A model generated the notes under the pieces. That model saw only the letters and a list, made by a program, of their open reading frames with translations. It did not search any database and was not told the origin of the DNA. Both the position numbers and the translations under genes were made by a program. Positions 15,379-24,393 of a stretch of DNA of 64,000 bases are shown here, one piece after another. Every line of letters begins with the position of its first letter. Within the stretch, counting starts at the first letter, position 1. The DNA comes from Jeotgalibacillus marinus (lineage in GTDB: Bacteria > Bacillota > Bacilli > Bacillales > Jeotgalibacillaceae). The stretch spans positions 62,001-126,000 of the forward strand of contig NZ_JBFMIA010000007.1 of assembly GCF_040801915.1 (NCBI RefSeq). The letters are read 5' to 3'.

Positions 15379-16911
15379 TTATTTTTTAATAAGTGAAGCG
15401 CCCGTCATTTCTTTAGGCTGTTTAACATGTAATAAATCAAGCATCGTTGGTGCTAAATCAGCGAGAGCTCCTCCATCACGAAGGGTAACGCCATCCTTTG
15501 TCACGATCACAGGCACGGGATTTGTCGTGTGAGCGGTCATTGGATTACCTTGTGTTGTAGTGACTTCATCGGAATTGCCGTGGTCCGCTGTAATAATCGC
15601 GTAGCCACCTTTTTCATGAATTAAATCTACAATTTTGCCTAAGCACTCATCCACCGTTTCAATCGCTTTGATTGTCGGCTCGAGCATGCCACTATGACCA
15701 ACCATGTCAGGGTTCGCAAAATTAAGCAAAATCGCATCAAAACGATCGTGTTCAATTTCGTGAAGCAACGTGTCCGTTACTTCATACGCACTCATTTCAG
15801 GCTGAAGATCATAGGTAGCTACTTTTGGTGACTCAATTAAAAGCCGTTCTTCACCAGGGAATTTCGCCTCGCGTCCACCGCTCATAAAGAACGTCACGTG
15901 TGGGTACTTTTCTGTTTCTGCAATGCGAAGCTGAGTCAACCCATTGGCAGAAAGCACTTCCCCAACTGTATTTTTCAAGTCCGTACTTTTAAATGCAACA
16001 TCTGCATCAACTTTGACACTGTAATGCGTAAATGTAACTAATTGTACACCCATTGGCTTGTTCTGACCGAGGTCAAAGTTATCAAAAGTAGGATCTGAAA
16101 AAGCAGTTGACAGTTGAATCGCACGGTCTGGTCGGAAGTTAAAGAAAATGACAGAATCATGATCTTGAATTCGACCAACTGGCTCACCATTTTTTTCGAT
16201 AACAAACGGTACCACAAATTCATCGTGTATATCGTTTTCATAAGATGCGTTAACACCTTCTAAAGCAGAGGAATGGGCCGGACCACTACCATCTACCATA
16301 ACGCGATACGTTTTTTCTACACGCTCCCAACGGTTGTCACGGTCCATCGCATAATAGCGCCCTGAGATTGACGCAAATTCGCCTACACCGAGTTCATCCA
16401 TTTGAGCTTCTGTGTTTTTGATGTACTCCAAAGCTGTTGTTGGGCCAACATCTCGTCCATCTAAAAAGCCGTGCACATATACTTTCGTCAAGCCATGTTC
16501 TTTAGCCAATTTTAAAAGCGCAATAAGATGATTGTAATGACTATGAACACCACCGTCTGAAAGTAGTCCCATAATATGCAATGCTGTGTTTTGACGCTTC
16601 GCATTGTCAATCGCTCGAAGAAATTCCGGGATAGTAAAAAAATCTCCTTCACGAATGGCAATGTTAATGCGTGTTAAATTTTGATACACAGGACGCCCTG
16701 CACCAATGTTCAAATGACCAACTTCTGAGTTACCCATTTGCCCATCCGGAAGACCCACTGCTTCACCACTTGCAAGCAACGAGTTGTGTGGATAGTTCGT
16801 CCAATAGCGATCAAAATTAGGTTTATTTGCTTGAGCAACGGCATTCCCTTGAACTTCATCACGAAGGGCGAACCCGTCGAGAATAATTAAGGCAACAGGT
16901 GCTTTACTCAT
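15379..16911 (-). CDS. gpmI: 2,3-bisphosphoglycerate-independent phosphoglycerate mutase
   Basis: A 510-residue manganese-dependent alkaline-phosphatase-superfamily enzyme that interconverts 3- and 2-phosphoglycerate. The metal and nucleophile region MGNSEVGHLNIGAG includes the phosphorylated Ser near residue 62. HGFLDGRDVGP, DRDNRWERV and the C-terminal ADHGNSDE and TAHTTNPVP give the remaining ligands. The ATG at 16911 overlaps the tpiA stop by 8 bases and follows GGAGG nine bases upstream; an in-frame GTG two codons earlier is less likely. It is known to be required for sporulation and spore phosphoglycerate use in Bacillus. Confidence 0.97.
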   Translation of the reverse strand: MSKAPVALIILDGFALRDEVQGNAVAQANKPNFDRYWTNYPHNSLLASGEAVGLPDGQMGNSEVGHLNIGAGRPVYQNLTRINIAIREGDFFTIPEFLRAIDNAKRQNTALHIMGLLSDGGVHSHYNHLIALLKLAKEHGLTKVYVHGFLDGRDVGPTTALEYIKNTEAQMDELGVGEFASISGRYYAMDRDNRWERVEKTYRVMVDGSGPAHSSALEGVNASYENDIHDEFVVPFVIEKNGEPVGRIQDHDSVIFFNFRPDRAIQLSTAFSDPTFDNFDLGQNKPMGVQLVTFTHYSVKVDADVAFKSTDLKNTVGEVLSANGLTQLRIAETEKYPHVTFFMSGGREAKFPGEERLLIESPKVATYDLQPEMSAYEVTDTLLHEIEHDRFDAILLNFANPDMVGHSGMLEPTIKAIETVDECLGKIVDLIHEKGGYAIITADHGNSDEVTTTQGNPMTAHTTNPVPVIVTKDGVTLRDGGALADLAPTMLDLLHVKQPKEMTGASLIKK

Positions 16912-17665
16912 TTGCACCAGCCTCCAACAATTGAAGGAATGACTCCACTTCTAAGCTTGCACCACCAACTAGTGCCCCGTCAATATCACTTTGGGCCATA
17001 TATTCTTTAATGTTGGCTGGTTTCACGCTACCACCGTACTGAATGCGTACAGCATCCGCTACATTCTGTGAAAATTGACCTGCAACAACAGAGCGTACAT
17101 GTGCACAGACTTCATTTGCATCTTGAGAAGTTGATGATTTACCCGTTCCAATTGCCCAAATTGGTTCATAAGCAATGACCGTTTGTTTTGCTTGATCATC
17201 TGACAATCCACTAAGAGCTGCTTTTACTTGTCCTTCAACAAAATCTTTTGTTTCGTTGTTTTCACGTTGCTCTAGCGTTTCACCTACACATACGATTGGC
17301 ACCAAACCGTGGTTAAATGCTGCGTGTGTTTTTTTATTCACTGCTTCATCCGTTTCGTTAAATAATTCACGGCGCTCTGAGTGACCTAAAATAACATAGT
17401 CAACACCTAGATCGTTAAGTGCAACAGGGCTTACTTCGCCAGTAAATGCACCATTATCTTCAAAGTGCATTGTTTGAGCACCGATTGAAACGTCTGAATC
17501 AGCCGATAAGTTTACAAGACTTTCTAAAAATAAAGATGGAGAACAAATCACAGATTCGATCTTTTCTTTCGATGGTACTTTTGAAGCAACTTCTTCAGTA
17601 AATGCTCTCGCCTCTGAAGCTGTTTTATTCATTTTCCAGTTACCAGCAATAATTGGTTTACGCAT
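16904..17665 (-). CDS. tpiA: Triosephosphate isomerase
   Basis: A 253-residue TIM barrel interconverting dihydroxyacetone phosphate and glyceraldehyde 3-phosphate. Catalytic Lys lies in AGNWKMNK, His in LGHSERR, Glu in AYEPIWAIGTGKS, and the phosphate loop is QYGGSVKPANI plus GALVGGASL. It lies between pgk and gpmI. The 176-base gap to pgk is wide for this operon; it holds a small GC-rich hairpin region (about 17750-17800) but no recognisable terminator, so a separate RNA feature or processing site there is possible but unproven. Confidence 0.98.
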   Translation of the reverse strand: MRKPIIAGNWKMNKTASEARAFTEEVASKVPSKEKIESVICSPSLFLESLVNLSADSDVSIGAQTMHFEDNGAFTGEVSPVALNDLGVDYVILGHSERRELFNETDEAVNKKTHAAFNHGLVPIVCVGETLEQRENNETKDFVEGQVKAALSGLSDDQAKQTVIAYEPIWAIGTGKSSTSQDANEVCAHVRSVVAGQFSQNVADAVRIQYGGSVKPANIKEYMAQSDIDGALVGGASLEVESFLQLLEAGANE

Positions 17666-17841
17666 GTTCTACATCCTTTCTTGATCATGTAGTAAAATGA
17701 TCGACAAGATTAAAATTGGATTCGAGGGTTTTTAAACTACTCATCACCCTGAATAAATGGTCGCCCAAACCAACTTCGGGTTCTCCCCCAAATTGCATGT
17801 GGAATAAAACCATGATTGTAAAGAATTTCTCAACAATCTAC

Positions 17842-19029
17842 CTATTCCTTATCACTTAACGCAACAACACCCGGAAGCTCTTTGCCTTCCATGAACTCAA
17901 GAGAGGCACCGCCACCTGTTGAGATGTGACTCATTTTATCTGCTAAACCGAATTTTTCGACTGCAGCTGCTGAGTCGCCTCCACCGATGACAGAATATGT
18001 ATCCTCTGCATCTGCTAAGGCTTGTCCTACTGCCTTTGTTCCACCCGAGAAAATTTCTAATTCGAATACACCCATAGGTCCATTCCAAATCACTAGCTTG
18101 GAGTGCTTAATTACGTCGCTATATACTTCTCTCGTTTTTGTTCCGATATCCAGTGCTTCCCAATCAGCAGGGATACTGTCGATCTCTACCATTTGTGTGT
18201 TGGCACTTTCAGAGAAATCATCTGCTACAACGACATCAACTGGCATGTAGAATTTTACGCCTTTATCTTCTGCTTTTTTCATAAATTGCTTAGCTAAATC
18301 AATTTTATCTTCTTCTAGAAGAGATTTACCTACTTCATAGCCTTGCGCTTTAAGGAATGTGTACGCAAGCCCACCACCTATAATGAGGTTATCAACATTA
18401 TCAAGTAAATTGTCGATGACACCAATTTTGTCTTTCACCTTTGCCCCACCAATAATCGCTGTAAATGGACGTTCAGGATTAGACAAAGCTTTTCCTAGTA
18501 CATCAAGCTCTTTTTCCATCAACAAGCCTGATACAGCTGGTACATATTCTGCAATGCCTGTAGTAGATGCATGTGCACGGTGAGCAGCGCCAAAAGCATC
18601 ATTGACATACACATCAGCCAGTTCTGCAAATGCTTTTGCTAACTCTGGATCATTTTTTTCTTCACCAGGGTAAAAACGAACATTTTCAAGAACCAGTACA
18701 TCGCCTTCATTTAGTTCAGCAACGGCTGCGCGCGCTTTGTCACCATGTGCTTCATCAACCTTTTTCACATCTTTGCCTAAAAGCTCCGCTAAATGATTGG
18801 CAACTGGAGTTAAACGCAGCTCTTCAACCACTTCTCCTTTTGGACGGCCAAGATGACTTGCCAAAATGACTTTTGCACCCGCATTTACAAGGTGTTGGAT
18901 CGTTGGTAAAGCTGCGCGAATTCGGGTATCATCCGACACAGTGCCATCCTTCATTGGAACGTTAAAGTCAACACGGCAAAAAACGCGTTTCCCTTGTAGT
19001 TCAATGTCTTTCATGCTTTTTTTGTTCAT
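17842..19029 (-). CDS. pgk: Phosphoglycerate kinase
   Basis: A 395-residue two-domain enzyme transferring phosphate from 1,3-bisphosphoglycerate to ADP. It shows VFCRVDFNVP near residue 15, SHLGRPKGE, LENVRFYPGEE, the hinge region IIGGAKVKDKI, and the nucleotide loop near NGPMGVFE and GGGDSAAAV. GAGGAGG lies eight bases before the ATG at 19029. The length is typical. A strong hairpin separates it from gapA, allowing gapA to be made in excess over the lower genes as in B. subtilis. Confidence 0.98.
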   Translation of the reverse strand: MNKKSMKDIELQGKRVFCRVDFNVPMKDGTVSDDTRIRAALPTIQHLVNAGAKVILASHLGRPKGEVVEELRLTPVANHLAELLGKDVKKVDEAHGDKARAAVAELNEGDVLVLENVRFYPGEEKNDPELAKAFAELADVYVNDAFGAAHRAHASTTGIAEYVPAVSGLLMEKELDVLGKALSNPERPFTAIIGGAKVKDKIGVIDNLLDNVDNLIIGGGLAYTFLKAQGYEVGKSLLEEDKIDLAKQFMKKAEDKGVKFYMPVDVVVADDFSESANTQMVEIDSIPADWEALDIGTKTREVYSDVIKHSKLVIWNGPMGVFELEIFSGGTKAVGQALADAEDTYSVIGGGDSAAAVEKFGLADKMSHISTGGGASLEFMEGKELPGVVALSDKE

Positions 19030-19063
19030 TGAAAAGGCCTCCTCATGGTAGTTAAGGGTTACT

Positions 19064-19110
19064 TTGAAAAAAGGGAGGGGGGATCTGTTCCCCTCTCCCC
19101 TTTTTCCCCT
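19064..19110 (-). terminator. Hairpin terminator/attenuator between gapA and pgk
   Basis: On the minus strand AAAAGGGGAGAGGGG pairs with the following CCCCCCTCCCTTTT and runs into T residues. Its place inside the glycolytic operon suggests partial termination after gapA. Confidence 0.75.
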
Positions 19111-19170
19111 CTAATTATAGATGATGTACTGATTAAAAACCAAACATTCTATCATTTAATTCGGGTTGGA

Positions 19171-20178
19171 TTATAGTCCTTTTTTAGACATGAAAGCAGC
19201 TAAATCTACGCAGCGGTTAGAGTAACCAGTTTCATTGTCATACCATGAAAGTACTTTGACCATATTTCCTTCAAGAACCATTGTTGAAAGACCATCAACG
19301 ATTGATGAAGAAGTGTTACCATTGTAGTCAGAAGATACAAGTGGCTCATCGCTATATTGAAGAATTCCTTTAAGATCGCCTTCCGCAGCCTCTTTAAGTG
19401 CAGCATTTACTTGATCAGCCGTAACTTCTTGATCAAATTCAGCAACAAGGTCAACTAGAGATACGTTAGGTGTTGGTACACGCATTGCCATACCATTCAA
19501 TTTACCTTCAAGCTCTGGAAGTACTAGAGAAACAGCTTTCGCAGCACCAGTTGATGTTGGAATGATGTTTTCAGCAGCTGCACGAGCACGACGGTAATCT
19601 TTGTGTGGCAGGTCAAGAATTTGTTGGTCATTTGTGTATGAGTGAATTGTTGTCATCATACCGCGTTTAAGACCAAAATTATCGTTAAGAACTTTAGCAT
19701 ATGGAGCTAAACAGTTTGTTGTACAAGATGCATTTGATACAACATGGTGATTAGCTGCATCGTATTTATCTTCATTAACACCCATTACAAGAGTGATATC
19801 TTCACCAGAAGCTGGTGCAGAAATAATGACTTTCTTCGCTCCGCCTTCAAGGTGTTTCGCAGCGTCTGCACGGCCAGTGAAAATACCTGTAGACTCAATA
19901 ACAACTTGTACACCTAGCTCTCCCCATGGAAGTTGAGCAGGATCGCGCTCAGCTAGAACTTTGATCTTCTTCCCATCAACAACGATATCTTCGCCGTCAA
20001 CTGTTACTTCACCATTTAGCGTGCCGTGAACAGTATCATATTTAAGAAGATGAGCAAGCATATTTGCATCAGTAAGGTCGTTTACTGCTACTACCTCTAC
20101 CTCTGGGTTGTTTAGTGCTGCACGATAAACATTACGTCCAATACGTCCAAATCCGTTAATACCAATTTTAACTGTCAT
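19171..20178 (-). CDS. gapA: Glyceraldehyde-3-phosphate dehydrogenase (glycolytic)
   Basis: A 335-residue NAD-dependent enzyme. It has the Rossmann start GINGFGRIGRNV, catalytic Cys in SNASCTTNCLAP (about residue 152) and the C-terminal SWYDNETGYSNR. It catalyses phosphorylating oxidation of glyceraldehyde 3-phosphate. It directly follows cggR, whose operator controls the operon, so it is the catabolic GapA rather than the gluconeogenic GapB. An AAGGAGG site precedes the ATG. Confidence 0.98.
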   Translation of the reverse strand: MTVKIGINGFGRIGRNVYRAALNNPEVEVVAVNDLTDANMLAHLLKYDTVHGTLNGEVTVDGEDIVVDGKKIKVLAERDPAQLPWGELGVQVVIESTGIFTGRADAAKHLEGGAKKVIISAPASGEDITLVMGVNEDKYDAANHHVVSNASCTTNCLAPYAKVLNDNFGLKRGMMTTIHSYTNDQQILDLPHKDYRRARAAAENIIPTSTGAAKAVSLVLPELEGKLNGMAMRVPTPNVSLVDLVAEFDQEVTADQVNAALKEAAEGDLKGILQYSDEPLVSSDYNGNTSSSIVDGLSTMVLEGNMVKVLSWYDNETGYSNRCVDLAAFMSKKGL

Positions 20179-20225
20179 GAATAAGTTCCTCCTTAAGATT
20201 GTTTGGGGATGGAAAAAAATTTATT

Positions 20226-21260
20226 TTAAAAGGGTGTCCCTTTCAAAAGCTCTTTTGCTGCTCCTTCGTCCGTGATAAGTGTCGAAGAAGAATGTGGTGC
20301 GCCTTTAAGATATGCTTGTATGGCATTCGCCTTGGATGCTCCCCCCGCGACGGCAAATACATTCGGAGTTGATGCCAAATCTTTTAATTGAAGACCAACC
20401 GTTTTCACTTTGTGAACGATTTTTCCATGCACATCAAAATAATAGCCAAACGCTTCTCCTACAGCCTGACCTTCTATAATCTTTTGAAGGTCTTCTTCAC
20501 TCGTATTGCGTCGCTTGGCCATGGTGGCTGCGTCTCCAATTCCGTGAAGAACGAGGTTTGCAGATGTGATAAGCGCCATGACCTCTTTAATGGATGGCTC
20601 CTTCATAATAGAATCGTACACTTCTCGGCTCACCTGATCAGGTACATATAATACACGATGCTTTGCGCCTGACTTTTGTGCCATTGTGGCACAAATTGTG
20701 TTCGCCTGATTGTGAACATCTTCTCCAATTCCACCTCTTGCTGGCACAAACAATGTGTCTTTCGAAGCAAAATCGGGTGTGAGTATTCCGGCTACAGCTG
20801 CCATCGTCGTGCCGCCTGTTACAGCGATAATAGTATGTTCAACCAAGCATTCCTTCATGCCTTGAATCGTTGCACGACCTAGTTCTTCTTTCACCCAAGG
20901 AAAATCGTCACTATTGCCAGGCACGATCATCACACGTTTAACTTGAAGCTTTTCCTTAAGAGACTGCTCCATTACGTTTATACCCGTAACCTCATTCATC
21001 ATACCTTCAAGGGGTAATAATAATTCAAGTCCTTCACTTGTAAGACTCATGCCAGACGTATCGATATGGAGCAAATCCTGTGACTTTAGAAACTCAACCT
21101 CACTTCTTAGTATACGCTCTGTCATGCCCAATGATAGAGCCAGACTCCTTCTTCCCACAGGTTGCAAAAAACGAACGGACCGGAGAATGTGATATTTCCG
21201 CTGTAAATCATCGAGCAGGTTCGGCACCAGTCGCTTTTGGATGTCAATAAATGTTGGCAT
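20226..21260 (-). CDS. cggR: Central glycolytic genes regulator CggR
   Basis: A 344-residue SorC/DeoR-family repressor. The N-terminal helix-turn-helix is around residues 30-60 (SVRFLQPVGRRSLALSLGMTERILRSEVEFLK). The rest is a sugar-phosphate binding domain with VTGGTTMAAVA and FAVAGGASKANAIQ, which binds fructose 1,6-bisphosphate in B. subtilis and thereby relieves repression. It is the first gene of the glycolytic operon and autoregulated: two matching operator half-sites lie between its promoter and start. Confidence 0.96.
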   Translation of the reverse strand: MPTFIDIQKRLVPNLLDDLQRKYHILRSVRFLQPVGRRSLALSLGMTERILRSEVEFLKSQDLLHIDTSGMSLTSEGLELLLPLEGMMNEVTGINVMEQSLKEKLQVKRVMIVPGNSDDFPWVKEELGRATIQGMKECLVEHTIIAVTGGTTMAAVAGILTPDFASKDTLFVPARGGIGEDVHNQANTICATMAQKSGAKHRVLYVPDQVSREVYDSIMKEPSIKEVMALITSANLVLHGIGDAATMAKRRNTSEEDLQKIIEGQAVGEAFGYYFDVHGKIVHKVKTVGLQLKDLASTPNVFAVAGGASKANAIQAYLKGAPHSSSTLITDEGAAKELLKGTPF

Positions 21261-21340
21261 GAAAAAGCTCCTTTACTATGGTGGTATTCGCAAATGAATG
21301 GACTACCTTTGATAAGATTGTGAGCTAAATGAATCCATTG

Positions 21341-21376
21341 GACTAATTACGTCCCTCATAGACAAATTATGTCCCA
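21341..21376 (-). promoter_or_regulatory. CggR operator (two direct half-sites)
   Basis: On the minus strand the order is TGGGAC-N6-TGTC-N4-AGGGAC-N6-AGTC. This reproduces the B. subtilis CggR operator layout CGGGAC-N6-TGTC-N4-CGGGAC-N6-TGTC with the same spacers and three changed bases. It lies between the predicted promoter and cggR, as in B. subtilis. Confidence 0.85.
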
Positions 21377-21410
21377 TCCAGACGAAAAAAATACACCTGC
21401 TTCGTTTTTT

Positions 21411-21439
21411 ATAATAGCAGTATTTTATAGTGGTTTCAA
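21411..21439 (-). promoter_or_regulatory. Predicted sigma-A promoter of the cggR operon
   Basis: On the minus strand TTGAAA (21434-21439) and TATTAT (21411-21416) are separated by exactly 17 bases. It overlaps the last codon of the upstream glutaredoxin-like gene and lies upstream of the CggR operator. Confidence 0.65.
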
Positions 21440-21687
21440 GAAATAAAGTCAAGCTTTTTTTGCAATCGCTTACTTAATGTCACATACTCTACTTTTCCAT
21501 ATTGGACGACTTCACCATCAATCTCTACCACTGGAATCATCAGTCCATACTTCTCAGTCCAGTCATCTCGATCGTCAATATTTCGTTCATCTATGGTAAA
21601 TGGAATATCCTCCTGAACAAGAGTAAGTATACGCTTTGCTTCATCACATAACGAACAATTTAAACGCGTGTAAAACACTACTTCCAT
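21436..21687 (-). CDS. Glutaredoxin-family protein
   Basis: An 83-residue thioredoxin-fold protein with a CSLC redox motif near residue 11 (YTRLNCSLCDEAKRIL) and the cis-Pro region MIPVVEIDGEVV. It resembles the DUF836/glutaredoxin-like small proteins that sit before cggR in other Bacilli. It is cytosolic; the reductant and partner are unknown. A GGAGG site precedes the ATG. Its 3' end overlaps the operon promoter by a few bases. Confidence 0.85.
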   Translation of the reverse strand: MEVVFYTRLNCSLCDEAKRILTLVQEDIPFTIDERNIDDRDDWTEKYGLMIPVVEIDGEVVQYGKVEYVTLSKRLQKKLDFIS

Positions 21688-21752
21688 CTCGCTTCAACCT
21701 CCTTGTTTAGATGCTCTTACGATCACCTGATAAAAGAACACATACTTGTATA

Positions 21753-21790
21753 GAAAGAAAACCTTCAGCTGCGTATGCAGTGAAGGTTTT
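21753..21790 (-). terminator. Terminator after tRNA-Arg
   Basis: AAAACCTTCA pairs with TGAAGGTTTT with an inner CTGC/GCAG pairing, followed on the minus strand by TTTC. It lies seven bases after the tRNA. Confidence 0.8.
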
Positions 21791-21796
21791 GTCATA

Positions 21797-21868
21797 CGCC
21801 CTCGGAGGGGATCGAACCCCCATTTCAAGAACCGGAATCTTACGTGTTATCCATTACACCACGAGGGC
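21797..21868 (-). tRNA. tRNA-Arg (anticodon CCG)
   Basis: A 72-base cloverleaf with acceptor stem GCCCTCG/CGAGGGC, D-arm TGTAATGGATAACA, anticodon loop TTCCGGT (CCG, reading CGG) and T-arm GGGGGTTCGATCCCCTCC. No CCA is encoded. It stands alone, divergent from clpP. Confidence 0.95.
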
Positions 21869-22180
21869 TCGATTGTTAAATAGTTGAACGTGTGGTTTCC
21901 TTCAACGAACGAGCTTGCAGAGAGCGTTTATGTATGGCGGGCAGTCGTTTATACTTCATTAAGAACTATTTTCGATTATTTTTATAATACAGTCAGTCAT
22001 TAACTATTCAACTGATGACGTCTCTACTCACGCAACACACTTAAATATTATAATAGAGGACAACCTCTTATGCAACCTTGATTATTGAAGTAATTTGTAA
22101 TGGCTCCTACTTGTTAAACATATAGATGAATGGGTATGATGGTACTAACAGGTTCAAGAAAGGGTTAAGCAATCATATAT
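21869..22180. other. Non-coding region between tRNA-Arg and clpP
   Basis: About 310 bases without a gene. The part near the tRNA must carry its promoter; the part near clpP carries the stress-regulatory region annotated separately. No further structured element was recognised. Confidence 0.5.
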
Positions 22181-22197
22181 TTTGATCTTTCTTGACC
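22181..22197. promoter_or_regulatory. CtsR heptad operator of clpP
   Basis: Read on the minus strand, GGTCAAG-AAA-GATCAAA matches the CtsR tandem heptad GGTCAAA-NAN-GGTCAAA at 12 of 14 heptad bases. It lies 60 bases before the clpP start, overlapping a possible TTGACC -35 box. CtsR control of clpP is established in B. subtilis. Confidence 0.75.
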
Positions 22198-22257
22198 TTC
22201 GTTGTATCATACAATACATAAGTCACTATTTTAAGAGAGACAAAGGAGGAACTACAC

Positions 22258-22854
22258 ATGAATTTAATCCCAACTGTTATTGAACAAACGAACCGTGGCG
22301 AACGCGCGTATGACATCTACTCTCGTCTTCTTAAAGACCGCATCATTATGCTTGGAAGCGGAATTGATGACAATGTCTCTAACTCAATCGTATCTCAACT
22401 TCTTTTCCTAGAAGCTGAAAACCCGGAAAAAGATATTTACCTGTATATCAACAGTCCAGGTGGAAGCATCACAGCCGGTATGGCGATTTACGATACAATG
22501 CAATTCATTAAGCCAAAAGTACATACAATTTGTATCGGTATGGCTGCATCAATGGGAGCATTCCTACTTGCTGCTGGTGAAAAAGGTCACCGCTACGCAC
22601 TACCAAATGCTGAAGTAATGATTCACCAACCACTTGGCGGCGCACAAGGTCAAGCAACGGAAATTGATATCGCTGCAAAACGTATCCTTTTCCTTCGCGA
22701 GAAACTAAATCAAATTCTTGCTGAACGTACTGGTCAAGATTTCAAAACAATCGAACACGATACAGAGCGAGATAACTTCATGACATCTGAGCGTGCGAAA
22801 GATTATGGGCTAATTGACCAAATTATGACACGTCACGACATCACAGAAAAATAA
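22258..22854 (+). CDS. clpP: ATP-dependent Clp protease proteolytic subunit
   Basis: A 198-residue serine peptidase that forms the tetradecameric barrel used with ClpX, ClpC or ClpE. The catalytic Ser lies in IGMAASMGAFLL (about residue 98), His in EVMIHQPLGG (about 123) and Asp in HDTERDNFM (about 172). A strong AAAGGAGG precedes the ATG. It is transcribed against its neighbours, with its own CtsR box and terminator. It degrades regulatory and damaged proteins, including tmRNA-tagged ones. Confidence 0.98.
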   Translation: MNLIPTVIEQTNRGERAYDIYSRLLKDRIIMLGSGIDDNVSNSIVSQLLFLEAENPEKDIYLYINSPGGSITAGMAIYDTMQFIKPKVHTICIGMAASMGAFLLAAGEKGHRYALPNAEVMIHQPLGGAQGQATEIDIAAKRILFLREKLNQILAERTGQDFKTIEHDTERDNFMTSERAKDYGLIDQIMTRHDITEK

Positions 22855-22870
22855 TAATGTTCCTATTAAG

Positions 22871-22905
22871 AAGCCTCGTCAAATTGACGGGGCTTTTGTT
22901 TTTTC
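22871..22905 (+). terminator. clpP terminator
   Basis: AAGCCTCGTCA pairs with TGACGGGGCTT (one G-U) and is followed by TTTGTTTTTT. Confidence 0.9.
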
Positions 22906-23021
22906 AACAGGCGGTTCGGACGATGACTATTGATTAGAGTGGGTGCGACTAGTTTCGAAAAACTTACAAGATGATCGAGCCTCCACCCTAACCAAAAAAC
23001 CACTATATCTCCCTCTTACTA

Positions 23022-23053
23022 CATAACAAAACCCGCCAAGATTGACGGGTTTC
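23022..23053 (-). terminator. crh operon terminator
   Basis: AAACCCG and CGGGTTT flank a partly paired 10-base centre (TCAATCTTGG); TTTTGTTATG follows on the minus strand. It lies 16 bases after the crh stop. Confidence 0.75.
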
Positions 23054-23069
23054 CCTACTGTCATCTAAA

Positions 23070-23324
23070 TCAGTTCGCCTCTACAAACGATACAAGCGAT
23101 TGCAAAGCGGTTTCTTCGTCATTTCCCTCTGTAATCAATGTGAAAGTCGTACCTGCTCCGAGCGCTAAACTCATTAAGCCCATGATACTTTTTGCGTTTA
23201 CCTTTTTACCGTCTTTTTCGATAAATACGTCTGATTGGAAACGTGTTGCTTCTTGTACAAATAGGGCAGCAGGTCGTGCCTGCAATCCCGTCTTCAAGTT
23301 AATTTGTACATTTTGTTGTTTCAT
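23070..23324 (-). CDS. crh: Catabolite repression HPr-like protein Crh
   Basis: An 84-residue HPr-fold protein. The position of the PTS-active His15 is occupied by Gln (TGLQARPAA), so it cannot relay phosphate, while the regulatory Ser46 is kept (NAKSIMGLMSL). This is the diagnostic pattern of Crh, which is phosphorylated by HPr kinase (encoded here at 41-42 kb) and then acts as a CcpA co-repressor. It is the last gene of the Nudix-rapZ-yvcK-whiA-crh unit. Confidence 0.97.
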   Translation of the reverse strand: MKQQNVQINLKTGLQARPAALFVQEATRFQSDVFIEKDGKKVNAKSIMGLMSLALGAGTTFTLITEGNDEETALQSLVSFVEAN

Positions 23325-23403
23325 CTAACATCCCCCTTTTTCAAATAGACTAGCTATATTTATTTTATACATTAATTCGCATTTTTATTTTGGTTGGAGT
23401 GAC

Positions 23404-24351
23404 TTAATTCTCGATCATTTCCCCTTTTCGTAGTTTTTCAGCGATTTGATCAATTTTACGTAGGCGATGATTGATACCCGATTTACTAATGTTGCTTCCT
23501 GACACCATTTCGCCAAGTTCTTTTAACGTGACATCTTGGTACGCAACACGTAACTCAGCGATTTCACGAAGTTTCTCTGGCAGAATGCTCAATCCAGCAT
23601 GTCGTTCAATAAAACGGATGTTCTCTACCTGACGAAGTGCGGCACCAATGGTTTTATTTAAATTGGCAGTTTCACAGTTGACAAGTCGGTTCACTGAATT
23701 TCGCATGTCTCGCACGATCCGGACATCTTCAAACCGCAGTAACGCTTGATGTGCACCGATCAAACTGAAAAAACTCGTAATTTTTTCAGCTTCTTTTAAA
23801 TAAGCAATGAAGCCTTTTTTACGTTCGAGCGTTTTACTGTTTAAGTTGAATGTATTCATAAGCTTTGAAAGAGATTCGTTGTGTTCTTCATACATCGTGA
23901 AAATCTCCAAATGATAAGAAGATGTTTCAGGGTTGTTAACAGAGCCACCTGCTAAAAATGCTCCACGTAAATAAGCGCGTTGACAACATTTTTTCCCTAA
24001 GACAGATGGGGCAATCTCATGGTTTAGAGAGAAGCCTTCACCTAAAATTTTTAAATCTTCAAGAATTTCTCTTGCACGCTCTACGACACGTACAATATAG
24101 ACGTTATTTTTCTTCAATCTCATTTTTTTTCGAACGAGAAGCTCAACTTGTATGTTGTAATTTTTTTTAACAAGTGTGTAAATTCTTCTTGCGATCGCTG
24201 CGTTTTCGGTTTGGATATTGACGACAAGCAGGCGATTAGAGAAGGAAAGAGATCCATTCATTCGGATAAGGGCTGACAGCTCTGCTTTTGCACAGCAGGC
24301 ATTTGATTCAATTTGTGTCAGCTCTTTTTTGGTCTCTGATGCAAATGACAT
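23404..24351 (-). CDS. whiA: DNA-binding protein WhiA
   Basis: A 315-residue protein with an N-terminal LAGLIDADG-like domain that has lost endonuclease residues (LRGAFLAGGSVNNPETSYHLE-type region, around residues 125-150). A C-terminal helix-turn-helix covers about residues 240-305 (RVAYQDVTLKELGEMVSGSNISKSGINHRLRKI). In B. subtilis it influences cell division and chromosome segregation. It follows yvcK closely and precedes crh, the conserved order. Confidence 0.97.
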   Translation of the reverse strand: MSFASETKKELTQIESNACCAKAELSALIRMNGSLSFSNRLLVVNIQTENAAIARRIYTLVKKNYNIQVELLVRKKMRLKKNNVYIVRVVERAREILEDLKILGEGFSLNHEIAPSVLGKKCCQRAYLRGAFLAGGSVNNPETSSYHLEIFTMYEEHNESLSKLMNTFNLNSKTLERKKGFIAYLKEAEKITSFFSLIGAHQALLRFEDVRIVRDMRNSVNRLVNCETANLNKTIGAALRQVENIRFIERHAGLSILPEKLREIAELRVAYQDVTLKELGEMVSGSNISKSGINHRLRKIDQIAEKLRKGEMIEN

Positions 24352-24393
24352 CTCTCACACCAACCTTTCCTAAAACTTTCTATATTAAACGAG

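Noticed and set aside
17666..17841. Small RNA or riboswitch between pgk and tpiA
   Set aside because: A GC-rich hairpin is visible but no known fold, promoter or terminator supports a call.
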